Of a stretch of 48,667 nucleotides of DNA, positions 8,901 to 15,876 are shown piece by piece (position 1 is the first letter of the stretch; each line of letters opens with the position of its first letter). The notes under the pieces were generated by a model. That model did not search any database. It was not told where the DNA came from and saw only the letters and a program-made list of their open reading frames with translations. Source of the stretch: Agrobacterium salinitolerans (GTDB taxonomy: Bacteria > Pseudomonadota > Alphaproteobacteria > Rhizobiales > Rhizobiaceae); the NCBI RefSeq assembly GCF_002008225.1, contig NZ_MRDH01000022.1, positions 1 to 48,667 on the forward strand, written 5' to 3'. The position numbers and the translations under genes were made by a program.

Positions 8901-10247
8901 GCCGGAGAGCAGAGCCAGGTCGCCTTTCGAAAGGAGTGAGCCCGCCGTGATCGCTCCCGAGGCCGCCGTAAGCGACATCGCCGCGCCAGACTGGGCCGTG
9001 CCGCTGATGGCAATGGAGCTAGCCCCCGACCATAGCGAAACAGGGCCGGCAGCCGACGCGTCGGCCAAGGCAATACGCCCGTCTGCCAGAAGGTTGAGTG
9101 CGCCACTTGCCCCGAGAGTACCGCTGACATCGATGAAGCCTGCCCCGCCATTAATCAGGATATCCTCTTCTGTACCGATAGAAGCGAACCTGGCGTCCTT
9201 CCCCGCCTTGACCGACACCGATTTTTTTGAGGTCAGACGACCGGCCGAAACACTCCCCTTCGAAGAGATGCTGACGCCGTTATTGCCAGAGGCATTGCCG
9301 ATCGAAATTTTACCGTCTGCCGACAGCGAGAGCTCACCGGCATTGGCCGCCATGTCGCCGCGCATGCGAACGCCAGCGCCCTTTTCCGTGACAACCATCT
9401 TGATGCGGCCGGCCTGCATAGCCCCGAGTGCTGAACCATCGATTGCGTATTCAGGTGTACCGGAGGTGGCATCGAGCGCTGTTGCCTCCCCGGTGGTATA
9501 ATCGAACTTGCTCTTACCGGCGGTCAGACGCAGGTCCTCGCCATAGATCGTTCCGTCGATCTGGATGGTACGGGACACGACATCGAACAGACTGACTGCA
9601 CCATCACCGAGCGCAAAATTCCCACCCCTAGGGCCGAAAGTGACATCCCCTGCGTTGACCGTGAATCCATTAAGACGTCCGTCAGTGCCAATGTCGGGTA
9701 CGCCCGTCGTCAGCGTGGCGCGTGGCGTGTTGATGAAACCGCAGCCGTCGCAGGTGATCCCGTTCGGATTGGCGATGATGACGTCGGCCCGGCCACCGAA
9801 CACTTCGGTTGGACCGAGAAGCGAACTGCGGTTTTGCGACGTGACCTCATTGAGGATGACCGTGGCGGAACCTTTGCCTTGAAGGTTTGGATTGCCAGGC
9901 GTCACGCCACCCAGTTTCGACGTGCCGATCTCACCGTTGAAGTTGTTGAGGATGACGCCGGGCGCGCCGACGTTGAAATTGTTGTATTTATTGTGCGACA
10001 GGCCCTGACCGTTGGGCCCGACAATATCGATGAGCGGCACGCCGTTCGGGGCAGCCCCTATCCCGGGGCGATTTACGGAAGAGCCTCCAGCTTCGGGCGT
10101 TATGTCCTGTGCATGGAGCAGCACCGGCTGAAGCACGAGCGTAAAACTGACAACGGTGGCAATGATTTTTTGAGCCAGCGTCCCGGCACCAGCGAACAAC
10201 GCGAGGTCGATTGTCTTGCGTGGAAGACGCTTAAACTGTGATGTCAT
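2937..10247 (-). CDS. cdiA: CdiA/filamentous haemagglutinin-type two-partner exoprotein with C-terminal toxin
   Basis: This 2436-residue surface protein has an extended signal peptide (cleavage near HA-QD, about residue 46) and a TPS secretion domain (about 50-300) with GNPNL near 120 and NPNGITCDGCGF near 160. Long haemagglutinin beta-helix repeats follow (for example SGGDTVVSASKVTAGDE and AGGDLLIASGKNT), then a helical pre-toxin region with ACNANRTSPAC. The last 97 or so residues (DKHIPGTNNY, VDFGSPIGD, KRGVHIIPANP) resemble the Bacterial toxin 50 family, assigned to the BECR RNase-like fold. No VENN motif is visible. Export would be by the CdiB protein encoded upstream, with protection by the next gene. 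ATG 10247 has GAGAGG 9 bp upstream. The C-terminal part is lower in G+C than the rest, suggesting tip exchange. The toxin family call is from motif memory. Confidence 0.9.
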   Translation of the reverse strand: MTSQFKRLPRKTIDLALFAGAGTLAQKIIATVVSFTLVLQPVLLHAQDITPEAGGSSVNRPGIGAAPNGVPLIDIVGPNGQGLSHNKYNNFNVGAPGVILNNFNGEIGTSKLGGVTPGNPNLQGKGSATVILNEVTSQNRSSLLGPTEVFGGRADVIIANPNGITCDGCGFINTPRATLTTGVPDIGTDGRLNGFTVNAGDVTFGPRGGNFALGDGAVSLFDVVSRTIQIDGTIYGEDLRLTAGKSKFDYTTGEATALDATSGTPEYAIDGSALGAMQAGRIKMVVTEKGAGVRMRGDMAANAGELSLSADGKISIGNASGNNGVSISSKGSVSAGRLTSKKSVSVKAGKDARFASIGTEEDILINGGAGFIDVSGTLGASGALNLLADGRIALADASAAGPVSLWSGASSIAISGTAQSGAAMSLTAASGAITAGSLLSKGDLALLSGLDLGISGLVLAEGGLQASASGDIRYDSLEANGDILLSSTSGVISFDKRTAAGGDIRIRQQNADLSNNRSRLATSGTLYINANNINLTNSTLTSGGIDLTSSGTTNLTGTRLNAVTASSAARSVQGSGDIAITAGSLTANDATNILAAHDLTLSLSQLGNSGQLAAGNDLTLNIAGNLTNTATGLIYAGNDAALFVGGVLANDQGAIVAGRDLTIAGSASGGRNAATVNSSGLISSGRNISILTANLRNEKSVAPTYTSQQISNALVSAYDTYYARLCGDCSSSVSFADKQFVIGAPIRHVYRDETEDRLTSAGSPSATIKAGNTLFIDTVDLTNAYSNIEAGSGMTFVGTGTLTNLGLQLQRTTSVNCNQSSGCQYYPDVIFQWEERRDSGDTGGHEFSYQVSMPGPSPFGTRDASKDIGPGRTVESVEAIGGVPAAIRSGGTLGITGFAAVNNTAIAGSIADHVAVAAPAPSNNPTALLSSMTASGALFTLGGVATPQSGGFGGTIPGQTFLYETRAAFLDVSKFYGSSYFLGRIGYQPDRQVQFLGDAYFENQYIEQQLRLATGSGFTGQDSITQIKQLLDNGAAYLGAIQRQFGQPLTAEEIASLTESVVVYEWQTVNGTTVLAPVLHLAANDRERLNSAGALIAGDQVTIDTGLLATSGMIASTGDLSVFGSSIAAIGGTFTAGGNASLKGNESILLANAKVTAGGNLGLTSNGDINISVTERSTTSTLRDKRSSTTVVRTTSQGSEITAGGSVSANAGGNLNVLGSTIAADGTVGLKATGDVTIAEAVDTTTIDYTYKKKGGLFSGSKQTTSHTETQTVVGSSVSSGKGVSIISGGDTVVSASKVTAGDETDKADINVSAGGDLLIASGKNTAEFEQSSSSKGFLSKKSSTQYNYDEATVGSELSASGNIKLDAGGNAVIAGSNVMAGDAISVAGDSVAIIGAEEQHALESSSKKSGLFAGSGGGFLSLWGKEQKEKSQSSILNVGSALSAGTDVTLTARENDVNVIGSSIEAGQDLTLDAARDVNITPGAESASSQEKEKRSGFGISVSSGSGGFSVGLGVQKTKDSKEQQSNKNAVSVLTAGRDLLVSAGNNVNLQAATASAGRDVDLFAGNDINLLSANDRTNYQEMHEKTFAGVTVSVSSQVGKAAQSIMNSAERLSDGGGVNAITNTAIAGLGFYQAYKDLQGVSSNLSAGNGLSFNVGINAGVSHQENSTSSSFSTPVATDIRAGRSITMEAQNGDITSEGAQILAGYGKDGLPVISSDALTGDIFLSAENGDINLNAATGTFDAASSNKSWSAGVGVNFGCSTTGGCQQTGVGVNASYGKGGSETSGSSHTNTHVNGTGDVTIVTNDLALKGATVTGNSVVADVRNLTIESQVDTATAKADQLNVSGQLGFGNTGVSGSTQKAKGDAAVITEQSGIHAGTGGIDLNIEQHTSLIAGVITSEAGAGRNNLSTGTLEATDIDTHSSWKAETYGGSIGTGGLSIAPPVKAGESETGKAYSAIGGNISITITDPANQTQDIGTIRRDTANTNIALPGLPDLEHILRQQHRTQADLQEAQKTMAGLAGDIASSLYNDATTQAERDLWDEGGAGRALLHAIGGGILGGVNGWEGALRGALGGTASALMAPAIADLVKGMLKDSSLSDQEKQTLATLIGASLSAGVGAAVGGGEGAAYGAAEYQYNYLYHNEQLAREKAKEQLAKCEAENACTDAQIAALQEQIGYWDKLDTQRDTVLADACNANRTSPACVAAITDALKAVEYLRDPTNPMDPSSMVAGGYADLEMRLVNGAFGGLSNQDLAAAVYAERLRTIELLTRYPDSVQAALSGFVNQSIANAAIAVLTFGIAERLGQIGSQSGGSKGTTGQTSGEAPNRLPVPDDLRTSIHPGAQDKHIPGTNNYDPARSTLTANPQTLLDGLHSGQYPIVREIPRGNTTSYIVDFGSPIGDFKSNGTLVGPTQYGQVVQGKRGVHIIPANPNQF

Positions 10248-10283
10248 TGTTGCTCGCCTCTCGTGGCAGACGGAATTTGGGGC

Positions 10284-10736
10284 TTAGCGGTCTTTTCTGC
10301 TCGTGTCGGCCGGGGATGGCTTGCTGTCGAGTTTCTTGTAGACATCTGCCAGCTTCGATTGCGGAGCTGGGCATTTTTTGCTTTTGGCAATCTCGGCAAG
10401 GACCTGATTGCGGTTACGTAAGGCGTCGATCTCCAGTTTTTCCGGCGATTTCGGGTCCATGAAAAAAAGGGCCGGCCAGAACAGAAGAACACCTGTCGCA
10501 CCAAGGATCACGTTTTTACCCTGCGCGTCGGATCGTTCCTTCACCGTCGCCAGCACCTGCCGCTCATTGGCCTCGAACTCGCGCTTTATGCCGGCGCAGT
10601 CGAAAGCACTGTCGGCCGGATTGGTGGAAGACACCGGATGTGCCGCCCGGCCACCGCAACCGGATACGACAATAGCTGTCGCCACCAGGGCGGAGATGAA
10701 AGATAATTTGGGGGTGTGAAAAGAAGAGCTGATCAT
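10284..10736 (-). CDS. Small lipoprotein encoded between cdiB and cdiA
   Basis: This protein of 150 residues starts at ATG 10736, with AAAGAGAA just upstream. A hydrophobic signal ends in the lipobox VSGC, so Cys27 would be lipidated. Near residues 90-110 a second hydrophobic stretch, VLLFWPALFFMD, is followed by a charged helix with KCPAPQ. This layout recurs in small lipoproteins of Gram-negative bacteria. The gene lies 17 bp after cdiB and 36 bp before cdiA, in the same operon. Burkholderia bcpAIOB loci also carry a small lipoprotein gene, bcpO, so an accessory role in display or secretion is plausible. Direct homology to BcpO is not claimed. An in-frame extension to 11015 lies inside cdiB on the same strand and is not used. 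Confidence 0.75.
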   Translation of the reverse strand: MISSSFHTPKLSFISALVATAIVVSGCGGRAAHPVSSTNPADSAFDCAGIKREFEANERQVLATVKERSDAQGKNVILGATGVLLFWPALFFMDPKSPEKLEIDALRNRNQVLAEIAKSKKCPAPQSKLADVYKKLDSKPSPADTSRKDR

Positions 10737-10753
10737 AATATTCTCTTTTGAAG

Positions 10754-12664
10754 CTACCAGCGTGCCGTCACGCTGGCGAAAATGAGATTTCCGCGCCCGC
10801 CATTGACGCTGCTGGAAAATGCCTGGGAGTAGCCAAAATCGGCGCTGATGTTTCCGCCTACGAGTTTCGCGCCAACGGTCCAGCTTGCGAGGTGGCCGTC
10901 GGAGATATCGAAGCGATCCTGTGAAAACACGCGGCCGTAATCGAGACCGAGGTATGGGCGTAATTCGCCCAGAACGGGCGCCAGACTTGTACCCTCCCAT
11001 GGCATTGTCCGCCACGTCAGTTCGTTACGGCTGAAAAACCCGTTGTTGCCGAATATGACACTTTCCCTTGAGCCCCGTACGTTGCTGGAGCCACCAAGTC
11101 CGATCTGTTCTGCGCCAAACATATTGTCGGGCGAATATTGGGCATTGAGGAGCGTCGTTAACTCGAACCGCTGGCCAGCCGCCTCGAACGGCCGCGTCGC
11201 GCTGACAGTTGTGGTGAATTTCACAAACCGAGGATCGGCCATGCCGGCTCCGGGCTCGCCGGCCTCCACGGCGTCGAAGAGATCTAGGCCCTTATCAAGG
11301 GCAAAATCGAGAGCGATGACGCCACCCAGAATTCTCTGTGAACGCGACAAGCCCAGACTGCCAATCGTGTATCGACGGCTTCCCACCTCAATTCGATTGC
11401 CGAGAAGAAAGTTGTCCGTCTGCTTGTAGGTGAGACCGCCTCTGAGGGTCGTGATGGAATCCTTGTCGCGCAGAATGACGCGGTCTATGCCAAATCCGAC
11501 CTGACCGGAATTGCCCGATGTTTCGATCGGTCCAAAATTGCCCGGGATGGTGCTCTCATATTCGTACCAGGACCCATTAGTTGAAAAACTCCAGTAGCCA
11601 TAAGGTATGCTCGTACTGAGCGAATAGCTATTGCTGTGCCCGCGACCATAATCGTCCCAAGGATAGTCCGGGCCGCTCCGACCGTAGGAGAAACCCAACT
11701 GATCATTGATGCCCAACAGGTCGTCTAAGCCGACAGAAACATTGGTCTGGGAGTGACCGGTACTCTCTTGACCGAGGTTGTTGTTGGAAATGCTCGCATA
11801 CCAGCGCTTGCGCGTCTTGTTCTCGACATTGAGGATAGACGTTCCATCTTCCTTGCCCGGCAACATCGACGTTTTCGCGTCGTTCGATGACAGGCGATTG
11901 ATCTGGTCCAGCCCCTGTTCAATATCGCGAATATTGGCCACCTCACCCTTCACGCCGGGAAAAGCCGTCGCGAATGAACCGTTTCGCCCAGCCGGTTGAC
12001 CGTTAAGATAGATATCCGAGATCGTGCCCTCGACGACGACCAGCCGCAGCAACCCTGTTCCGGCTATGTCCTGAGGGGGAACATAGGCGCGTGACGTCAC
12101 AAATCCCTTGTCCAGATAGAGGTCGGTAATGGCCTTGAGCAGGATGGTAATATCGGCAACACCGATGCATCTACTGTCGTAACGCCGCGTCACTTTTCTG
12201 AGATCAATGGCAGACAGCCTTGTCGCACCTTCGATCTCTACACGTGAGATATTGAAGCATGGGCCATTGGACTTCGCCTCGCCTCCTGATGCCCTGTCCG
12301 CACGGCTAGTGACGCCACCAGGCGTGACCCGCTTCAGGTTTTCCAGCCGCTGCAACTGTTCTTGTTGTTCTTGCCGACGGGAAAAATCGTCGGCGGGTGA
12401 CTGTGCACTTGCCTGCCCTGACGCGATCAGGCTTGCAAAAAGCGCAATGACAAAGGTCCTCTTGAAAGCGTCCGTCGACTTAACGGAGGCATTCCGCTCT
12501 GCCCGCACGGCGACCGGGGATGTTGCGAAGATTCGAGTGACCGGCGCAACTGCGAGATAAAAATCAGGAGGGAGTAGCCGTCGGAAACCAGGGATGAAAG
12601 TAGCAAGTAACATATTTCGGAGGCCTGCATCTGAAATGAAGTTTGTCGCGGCAATGCCGCCCAT
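10754..12664 (-). CDS. cdiB: CdiB/ShlB-family outer-membrane two-partner transporter (TpsB)
   Basis: The protein has a signal peptide-like segment (FVIALFASLIASGQASAQ, about residues 69-87 of the long form), a proline/glutamine-rich linker, a POTRA-type ShlB region (CFNISRVEIEGATRL onward) with a second POTRA carrying VVEGTISDIYL, and a 16-strand-type barrel ending in TARW. GSSNVRGSRE is the VRG motif of the Omp85/TpsB loop 6. It exports the CdiA protein encoded downstream. The start is unsure: ATG 12664 gives 636 residues with an unusual extension before the signal peptide, whereas a later GTG codon (MRAERNASVKS) would give a normal signal sequence. The terminal aromatic residue and tryptophan-rich strands fit BAM-dependent insertion. 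It is the first gene of the operon. Confidence 0.9.
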   Translation of the reverse strand: MGGIAATNFISDAGLRNMLLATFIPGFRRLLPPDFYLAVAPVTRIFATSPVAVRAERNASVKSTDAFKRTFVIALFASLIASGQASAQSPADDFSRRQEQQEQLQRLENLKRVTPGGVTSRADRASGGEAKSNGPCFNISRVEIEGATRLSAIDLRKVTRRYDSRCIGVADITILLKAITDLYLDKGFVTSRAYVPPQDIAGTGLLRLVVVEGTISDIYLNGQPAGRNGSFATAFPGVKGEVANIRDIEQGLDQINRLSSNDAKTSMLPGKEDGTSILNVENKTRKRWYASISNNNLGQESTGHSQTNVSVGLDDLLGINDQLGFSYGRSGPDYPWDDYGRGHSNSYSLSTSIPYGYWSFSTNGSWYEYESTIPGNFGPIETSGNSGQVGFGIDRVILRDKDSITTLRGGLTYKQTDNFLLGNRIEVGSRRYTIGSLGLSRSQRILGGVIALDFALDKGLDLFDAVEAGEPGAGMADPRFVKFTTTVSATRPFEAAGQRFELTTLLNAQYSPDNMFGAEQIGLGGSSNVRGSRESVIFGNNGFFSRNELTWRTMPWEGTSLAPVLGELRPYLGLDYGRVFSQDRFDISDGHLASWTVGAKLVGGNISADFGYSQAFSSSVNGGRGNLIFASVTARW

Positions 12665-13041
12665 GCTTCACTCTGCAGCTGTCCTTGCTGTCGATCCCCT
12701 ACCGGGTGCATAGATCAGTTCATCTGATCCAAGAAGCGTTAAAGTAGTATCTTTCCTTACGAGACGATAGTCCCGATCATTTGCTCAAAGAACCGTACAC
12801 ATTAAAAATTCGCGTAATAATCAATCATACCAACACCATGGCATGCATATCATTTTTCATCCGTGAATTTTAAGCGCGGTCCGCCAATTTCAAGCCATTC
12901 GGTTCTTCGAGCCAAACAACAACCAAAAGTTATTGCAACAAGCGTTGGTCTGCAAGACTGGATGAAAACCAAAGTTAAGGGGAAACTAAAATTGTTTCTC
13001 AGATGGGATATGAACGGTGGCGAGACAACGCAATTCAATGG
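12665..13041. other. 377-bp intergenic region upstream of cdiB
   Basis: No convincing gene is seen. Short open frames on both strands (60-62 codons at 12850-13045) have no ribosome site and no recognisable family. The region is noticeably A+T-rich and must hold the cdi promoter. A small perfect dyad, GATCAG-TTCAT-CTGATC (12713-12729), lies about 50 bp before the cdiB start and is a possible operator. No clear -35/-10 pair could be chosen. Confidence 0.4.
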
Positions 13042-13872
13042 CTAGAACCGATAGGTCAGACCGACAACCGGCCCGCTCAGCCTCGAATCAAAAACATACC
13101 CGTCATCCGAATAATCGACATCGAGAACCTTGTAGCCCGCCGAGACCGACAATGTATCGGTAAAGATGTAGTTCACCGTCGCGAGCGCTGACCAGGTGAG
13201 ATCGGATCCCGCGCCGAAACCGCCAATATCCACCTGCCCCTGGACGGACAGCTTGTCCGTCAGACTGAAAAAGGCGCGCGCGCCGATCACGGGATCAACC
13301 CAACCGAAACTTTCCTTATGCGTGGCTGATACGCTGCCGATCAGGGGATGGCTGGCAGTGACCGCCACCTCGTTGGAGATATGCCAGAAGCGGGCTCCCG
13401 CCAAGGCGTCGAGCGAAAATCCGTCTGCATCCACGATCCGGTAACCGGCCTGCAGCGTCGCCATGAATTCCTGCGTATCGACGTTCGCATCGATTGCCGC
13501 GCCAGCCGGAAGGGTGGGCAAACCCGGGATTTGCAGCGCCGGCAGCGGCCCGGCCGCCTTGCTGTCCGTGGTGTCGACATACATTAGATCGCCGGACAGG
13601 ACAAAGCGGTCATAACGGCCCCAGATGTTCAAGAACCCGCCGAAGTTGAGATCTTCCATGACGTCGGAGAAGGATTTTTCGACATGCAGCGTCGGCGCGC
13701 GACGGAAGGGCGAAATGTTGCCGTTCAAACCCGTCGCCCACAGATAACCCGTTGCCTGAAACGCCCAATCCGCGCCATCAACCCTCGCGGGCAGGGAGCC
13801 GAGTTGATCCGCGGCTGAGGCCGCGCTTGCAGAAAAAGCCATAACGGCCACCAAAGCTGATAATTTTAGCAA
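13042..13872 (-). CDS. Outer-membrane beta-barrel protein, function unknown
   Basis: Starting at TTG 13872, 6 bp after GGGGAG, the product has 276 residues and a clear signal peptide (LSALVAVMAFSASAASA-AD). An ATG in the signal sequence is too far in, and longer upstream forms lack a ribosome site. The mature part alternates short amphipathic strands and turns (GFLNIWGRYDRFVLSGDLMY, AGARFWHISNEV, VIGARAFFSL) and ends in VVGLTYRF, with the C-terminal phenylalanine of outer-membrane barrels. It resembles the porin-like 8-10-strand proteins common in Rhizobiales, without an assignable substrate. It is transcribed away from the penicillin acylase-like gene, with 109 bp between the two starts holding both promoters. 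Confidence 0.75.
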   Translation of the reverse strand: MLKLSALVAVMAFSASAASAADQLGSLPARVDGADWAFQATGYLWATGLNGNISPFRRAPTLHVEKSFSDVMEDLNFGGFLNIWGRYDRFVLSGDLMYVDTTDSKAAGPLPALQIPGLPTLPAGAAIDANVDTQEFMATLQAGYRIVDADGFSLDALAGARFWHISNEVAVTASHPLIGSVSATHKESFGWVDPVIGARAFFSLTDKLSVQGQVDIGGFGAGSDLTWSALATVNYIFTDTLSVSAGYKVLDVDYSDDGYVFDSRLSGPVVGLTYRF

Positions 13873-13981
13873 TGACGTCTCCCCAACCGATCGCCTGCAG
13901 CTAAACCTATTTGACACGCGCCAACAAGTCCGATTTTCTATCTTACGCTGTATTGGTACCGCGAGAACCGGAGACGTTCCC

Positions 13982-15049
13982 ATGCGCCTGAACACCCTTC
14001 CGTTTTTTTCCGCCTGCACCGCCGCGATCTTTTCCATCGCGACGCTCACAACCTCTGTCGCGCAGGCCTGCACGCGGTTCGTCTATCTCGGCGAAAATGA
14101 TCAGGTGATGACGGCCCGGTCGATGGATTGGAAAACGGATGTCGGAACCAACATCTGGGTCTTCCCCCGCGGCATGGAGCGCTCCGGCGAGGCCGGACCA
14201 AATTCGGTCAAATGGACCTCGAAATACGGTAGCGTCATTGCTTCCGGTTATGATATTTCGACGACCGACGGCATGAATGAGGCGGGGCTTGCTGCGAACG
14301 TCCTCTGGCTGGTTGAGTCGAGCTATCCCGCCTATGACGGCAAATCGCCGGGCCTGTCCATCGCGGCCTGGGCGCAATACGTGCTCGACAATTTCGCGAC
14401 GGTGGAAGAGGCCGTCGCTGCGCTCGAGAAAAACCCCTTCACAATCGTGACCGACAATGTGCCCGGCGAAGAGCGTCTGGCAACGTTGCACCTTTCCCTT
14501 TCGGATGCGAGCGGCGACAGCGCGATCGTTGAATATATCGATGGCAAGCAGGTCATCCATCACGGGCGTCAGTATCAGGTGATGACCAATTCGCCGACCT
14601 TCGACCACCAGCTGGCACTCAACGAATATTGGCAGCAGATCGGCGGCACTGTCATGCTGCCGGGCACCAACCGCGCATCGGACCGGTTCGCCCGCGCCTC
14701 TTTCTACGCCAACGCCATTCCCAAGAGCGAGAACCCTGTCGAAGCCATCGCCAGCGTCTTCAGCGTGATCCGCAACGTCTCCGTTCCTTACGGCATCACC
14801 ACACCGGACCAGCCGAATATTTCCTCAACCCGCTGGCGCACGGTGATTGATCACAAACGCAAACTCTATTTCTTCGAATCGGCTCTGACGCCGAATATCT
14901 TCTGGATCGACATGACGAAACTCGATCTCTCGAAAGAAACCGGTGCGGTCAAGAAACTCGATCTCGGCCCCAATCAGATCCATATTTATTCGGGTATGGC
15001 GAATGAGAGCCTGAAGGACACCAAACCCTTCAAGTTCCTTGGGCTTTGA
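13982..15049 (+). CDS. Secreted penicillin V acylase/choloylglycine hydrolase-family amidase
   Basis: The 355-residue protein has a signal peptide ending SVAQA-C, so cleavage exposes Cys30, the N-terminal nucleophile of Ntn hydrolases (ACTRFVYLGE). Further family marks are TARSMDW with the conserved Arg-Ser-Met-Asp, the TTDGMNEAGLAANVLWL block and GTNRASDRFARA. The length fits periplasmic penicillin V acylases of Gram-negative bacteria. Related enzymes from Agrobacterium and Pectobacterium hydrolyse penicillin V and also long-chain acyl-homoserine lactones, so quorum-signal degradation is a plausible role here. ATG 13982 has GGAG about 8 bp upstream. It stands alone, divergent from an outer-membrane protein gene and convergent with a VOC gene. 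Confidence 0.88.
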   Translation: MRLNTLPFFSACTAAIFSIATLTTSVAQACTRFVYLGENDQVMTARSMDWKTDVGTNIWVFPRGMERSGEAGPNSVKWTSKYGSVIASGYDISTTDGMNEAGLAANVLWLVESSYPAYDGKSPGLSIAAWAQYVLDNFATVEEAVAALEKNPFTIVTDNVPGEERLATLHLSLSDASGDSAIVEYIDGKQVIHHGRQYQVMTNSPTFDHQLALNEYWQQIGGTVMLPGTNRASDRFARASFYANAIPKSENPVEAIASVFSVIRNVSVPYGITTPDQPNISSTRWRTVIDHKRKLYFFESALTPNIFWIDMTKLDLSKETGAVKKLDLGPNQIHIYSGMANESLKDTKPFKFLGL

Positions 15050-15273
15050 GGGCGCCGATCGTGCCGCAAGGCATATGAGCAATTGATTGAGAAGGAATGA
15101 CGCGCCGGACAGAGATCAGAATCTGTCGGTCAGAATTGTGTTTATCCCAATCTGAGCGACCGTTCTCCTCGGAAAGCCCATGTCGAAACAGCGCGGCCAT
15201 CGATCCGGCATCAACCCTGGCGCGAGAGAAATCACTCACCTTCCAGTCATATCCGTGCGCGGCACAAATATCA

Positions 15274-15633
15274 TCAGCTCCGAGCGGGCTCCCACAATTC
15301 CACCGGATTACCTTCCGGATCATGTATCCTTGCGAAGCTCCCCACCTCCGAATCCCATTCGGCGCGGGTTTCAACCTCGACGCCGTCTGCCGTCAGCTTC
15401 GCGATAAGAGCATCGAGATCATCCACCCGGAAATTGATCATCCATTGCTGTTCAGCACGACCGAAATATTCGCTATTTCTGGCGAAAGGCCCAAAAATCG
15501 TCATCCCAGCCTCCTGATGCCACACGGATTTATGTAGATCATCGATGCCGAGATGTTCTTCATACCATTCGGCCAGACCGGCAGCATCTGCTGCTCTGAA
15601 GAATACGCCACCAATTCCAACGACTCTGGCCAT
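15274..15633 (-). CDS. VOC (glyoxalase/bleomycin-resistance-like) superfamily protein
   Basis: A 119-residue cytoplasmic protein starts at ATG 15633, 5 bp after GGGAGG; the GTG two codons earlier overlaps the ribosome site. It shows the paired beta-alpha-beta-beta-beta modules of the vicinal oxygen chelate fold: GIGGVFFRAADAAGLAEWYEEHLG, then MINFRVDDLDALIAKL and IHDPEGNPVELWEP at the C-terminus, where Glu of NPVELWEP is the usual metal ligand position. The substrate is unknown; such proteins include small-molecule lyases and antibiotic-binding proteins. It is transcribed alone, towards the acylase-like gene. The 224 bp between the two stops hold nothing recognisable. Confidence 0.8.
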   Translation of the reverse strand: MARVVGIGGVFFRAADAAGLAEWYEEHLGIDDLHKSVWHQEAGMTIFGPFARNSEYFGRAEQQWMINFRVDDLDALIAKLTADGVEVETRAEWDSEVGSFARIHDPEGNPVELWEPARS

Positions 15634-15876
15634 GAGCACCTCCCGACTTGTGAGAACGCGAAAGTCGCAATCGTTTCAGCTCAGTCCACGAGAAGCAAAC
15701 AAAACCGTCTTGCGCAGGGTTCATTGACTTTCTCGCTTTCAGATGGGGCAAAAACGACACGCTATCCGCAAATATCAAAAAACGCCTGTGATTTTTTCAC
15801 GCACAGGTTGACTCTCACTCCCAATCATCCTTAGCACAATGCCTGCATATTCGAATATTCTAATGCTGGGGGGCAT

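Noticed and set aside
12850..13045. Two overlapping 60-62 codon frames upstream of cdiB
   Set aside because: They are mirror frames without ribosome sites or recognisable sequence; better treated as non-coding.
15030..15374. 114-codon minus-strand frame between the acylase-like and VOC genes
   Set aside because: It overlaps the VOC gene in another frame and has no ribosome site.
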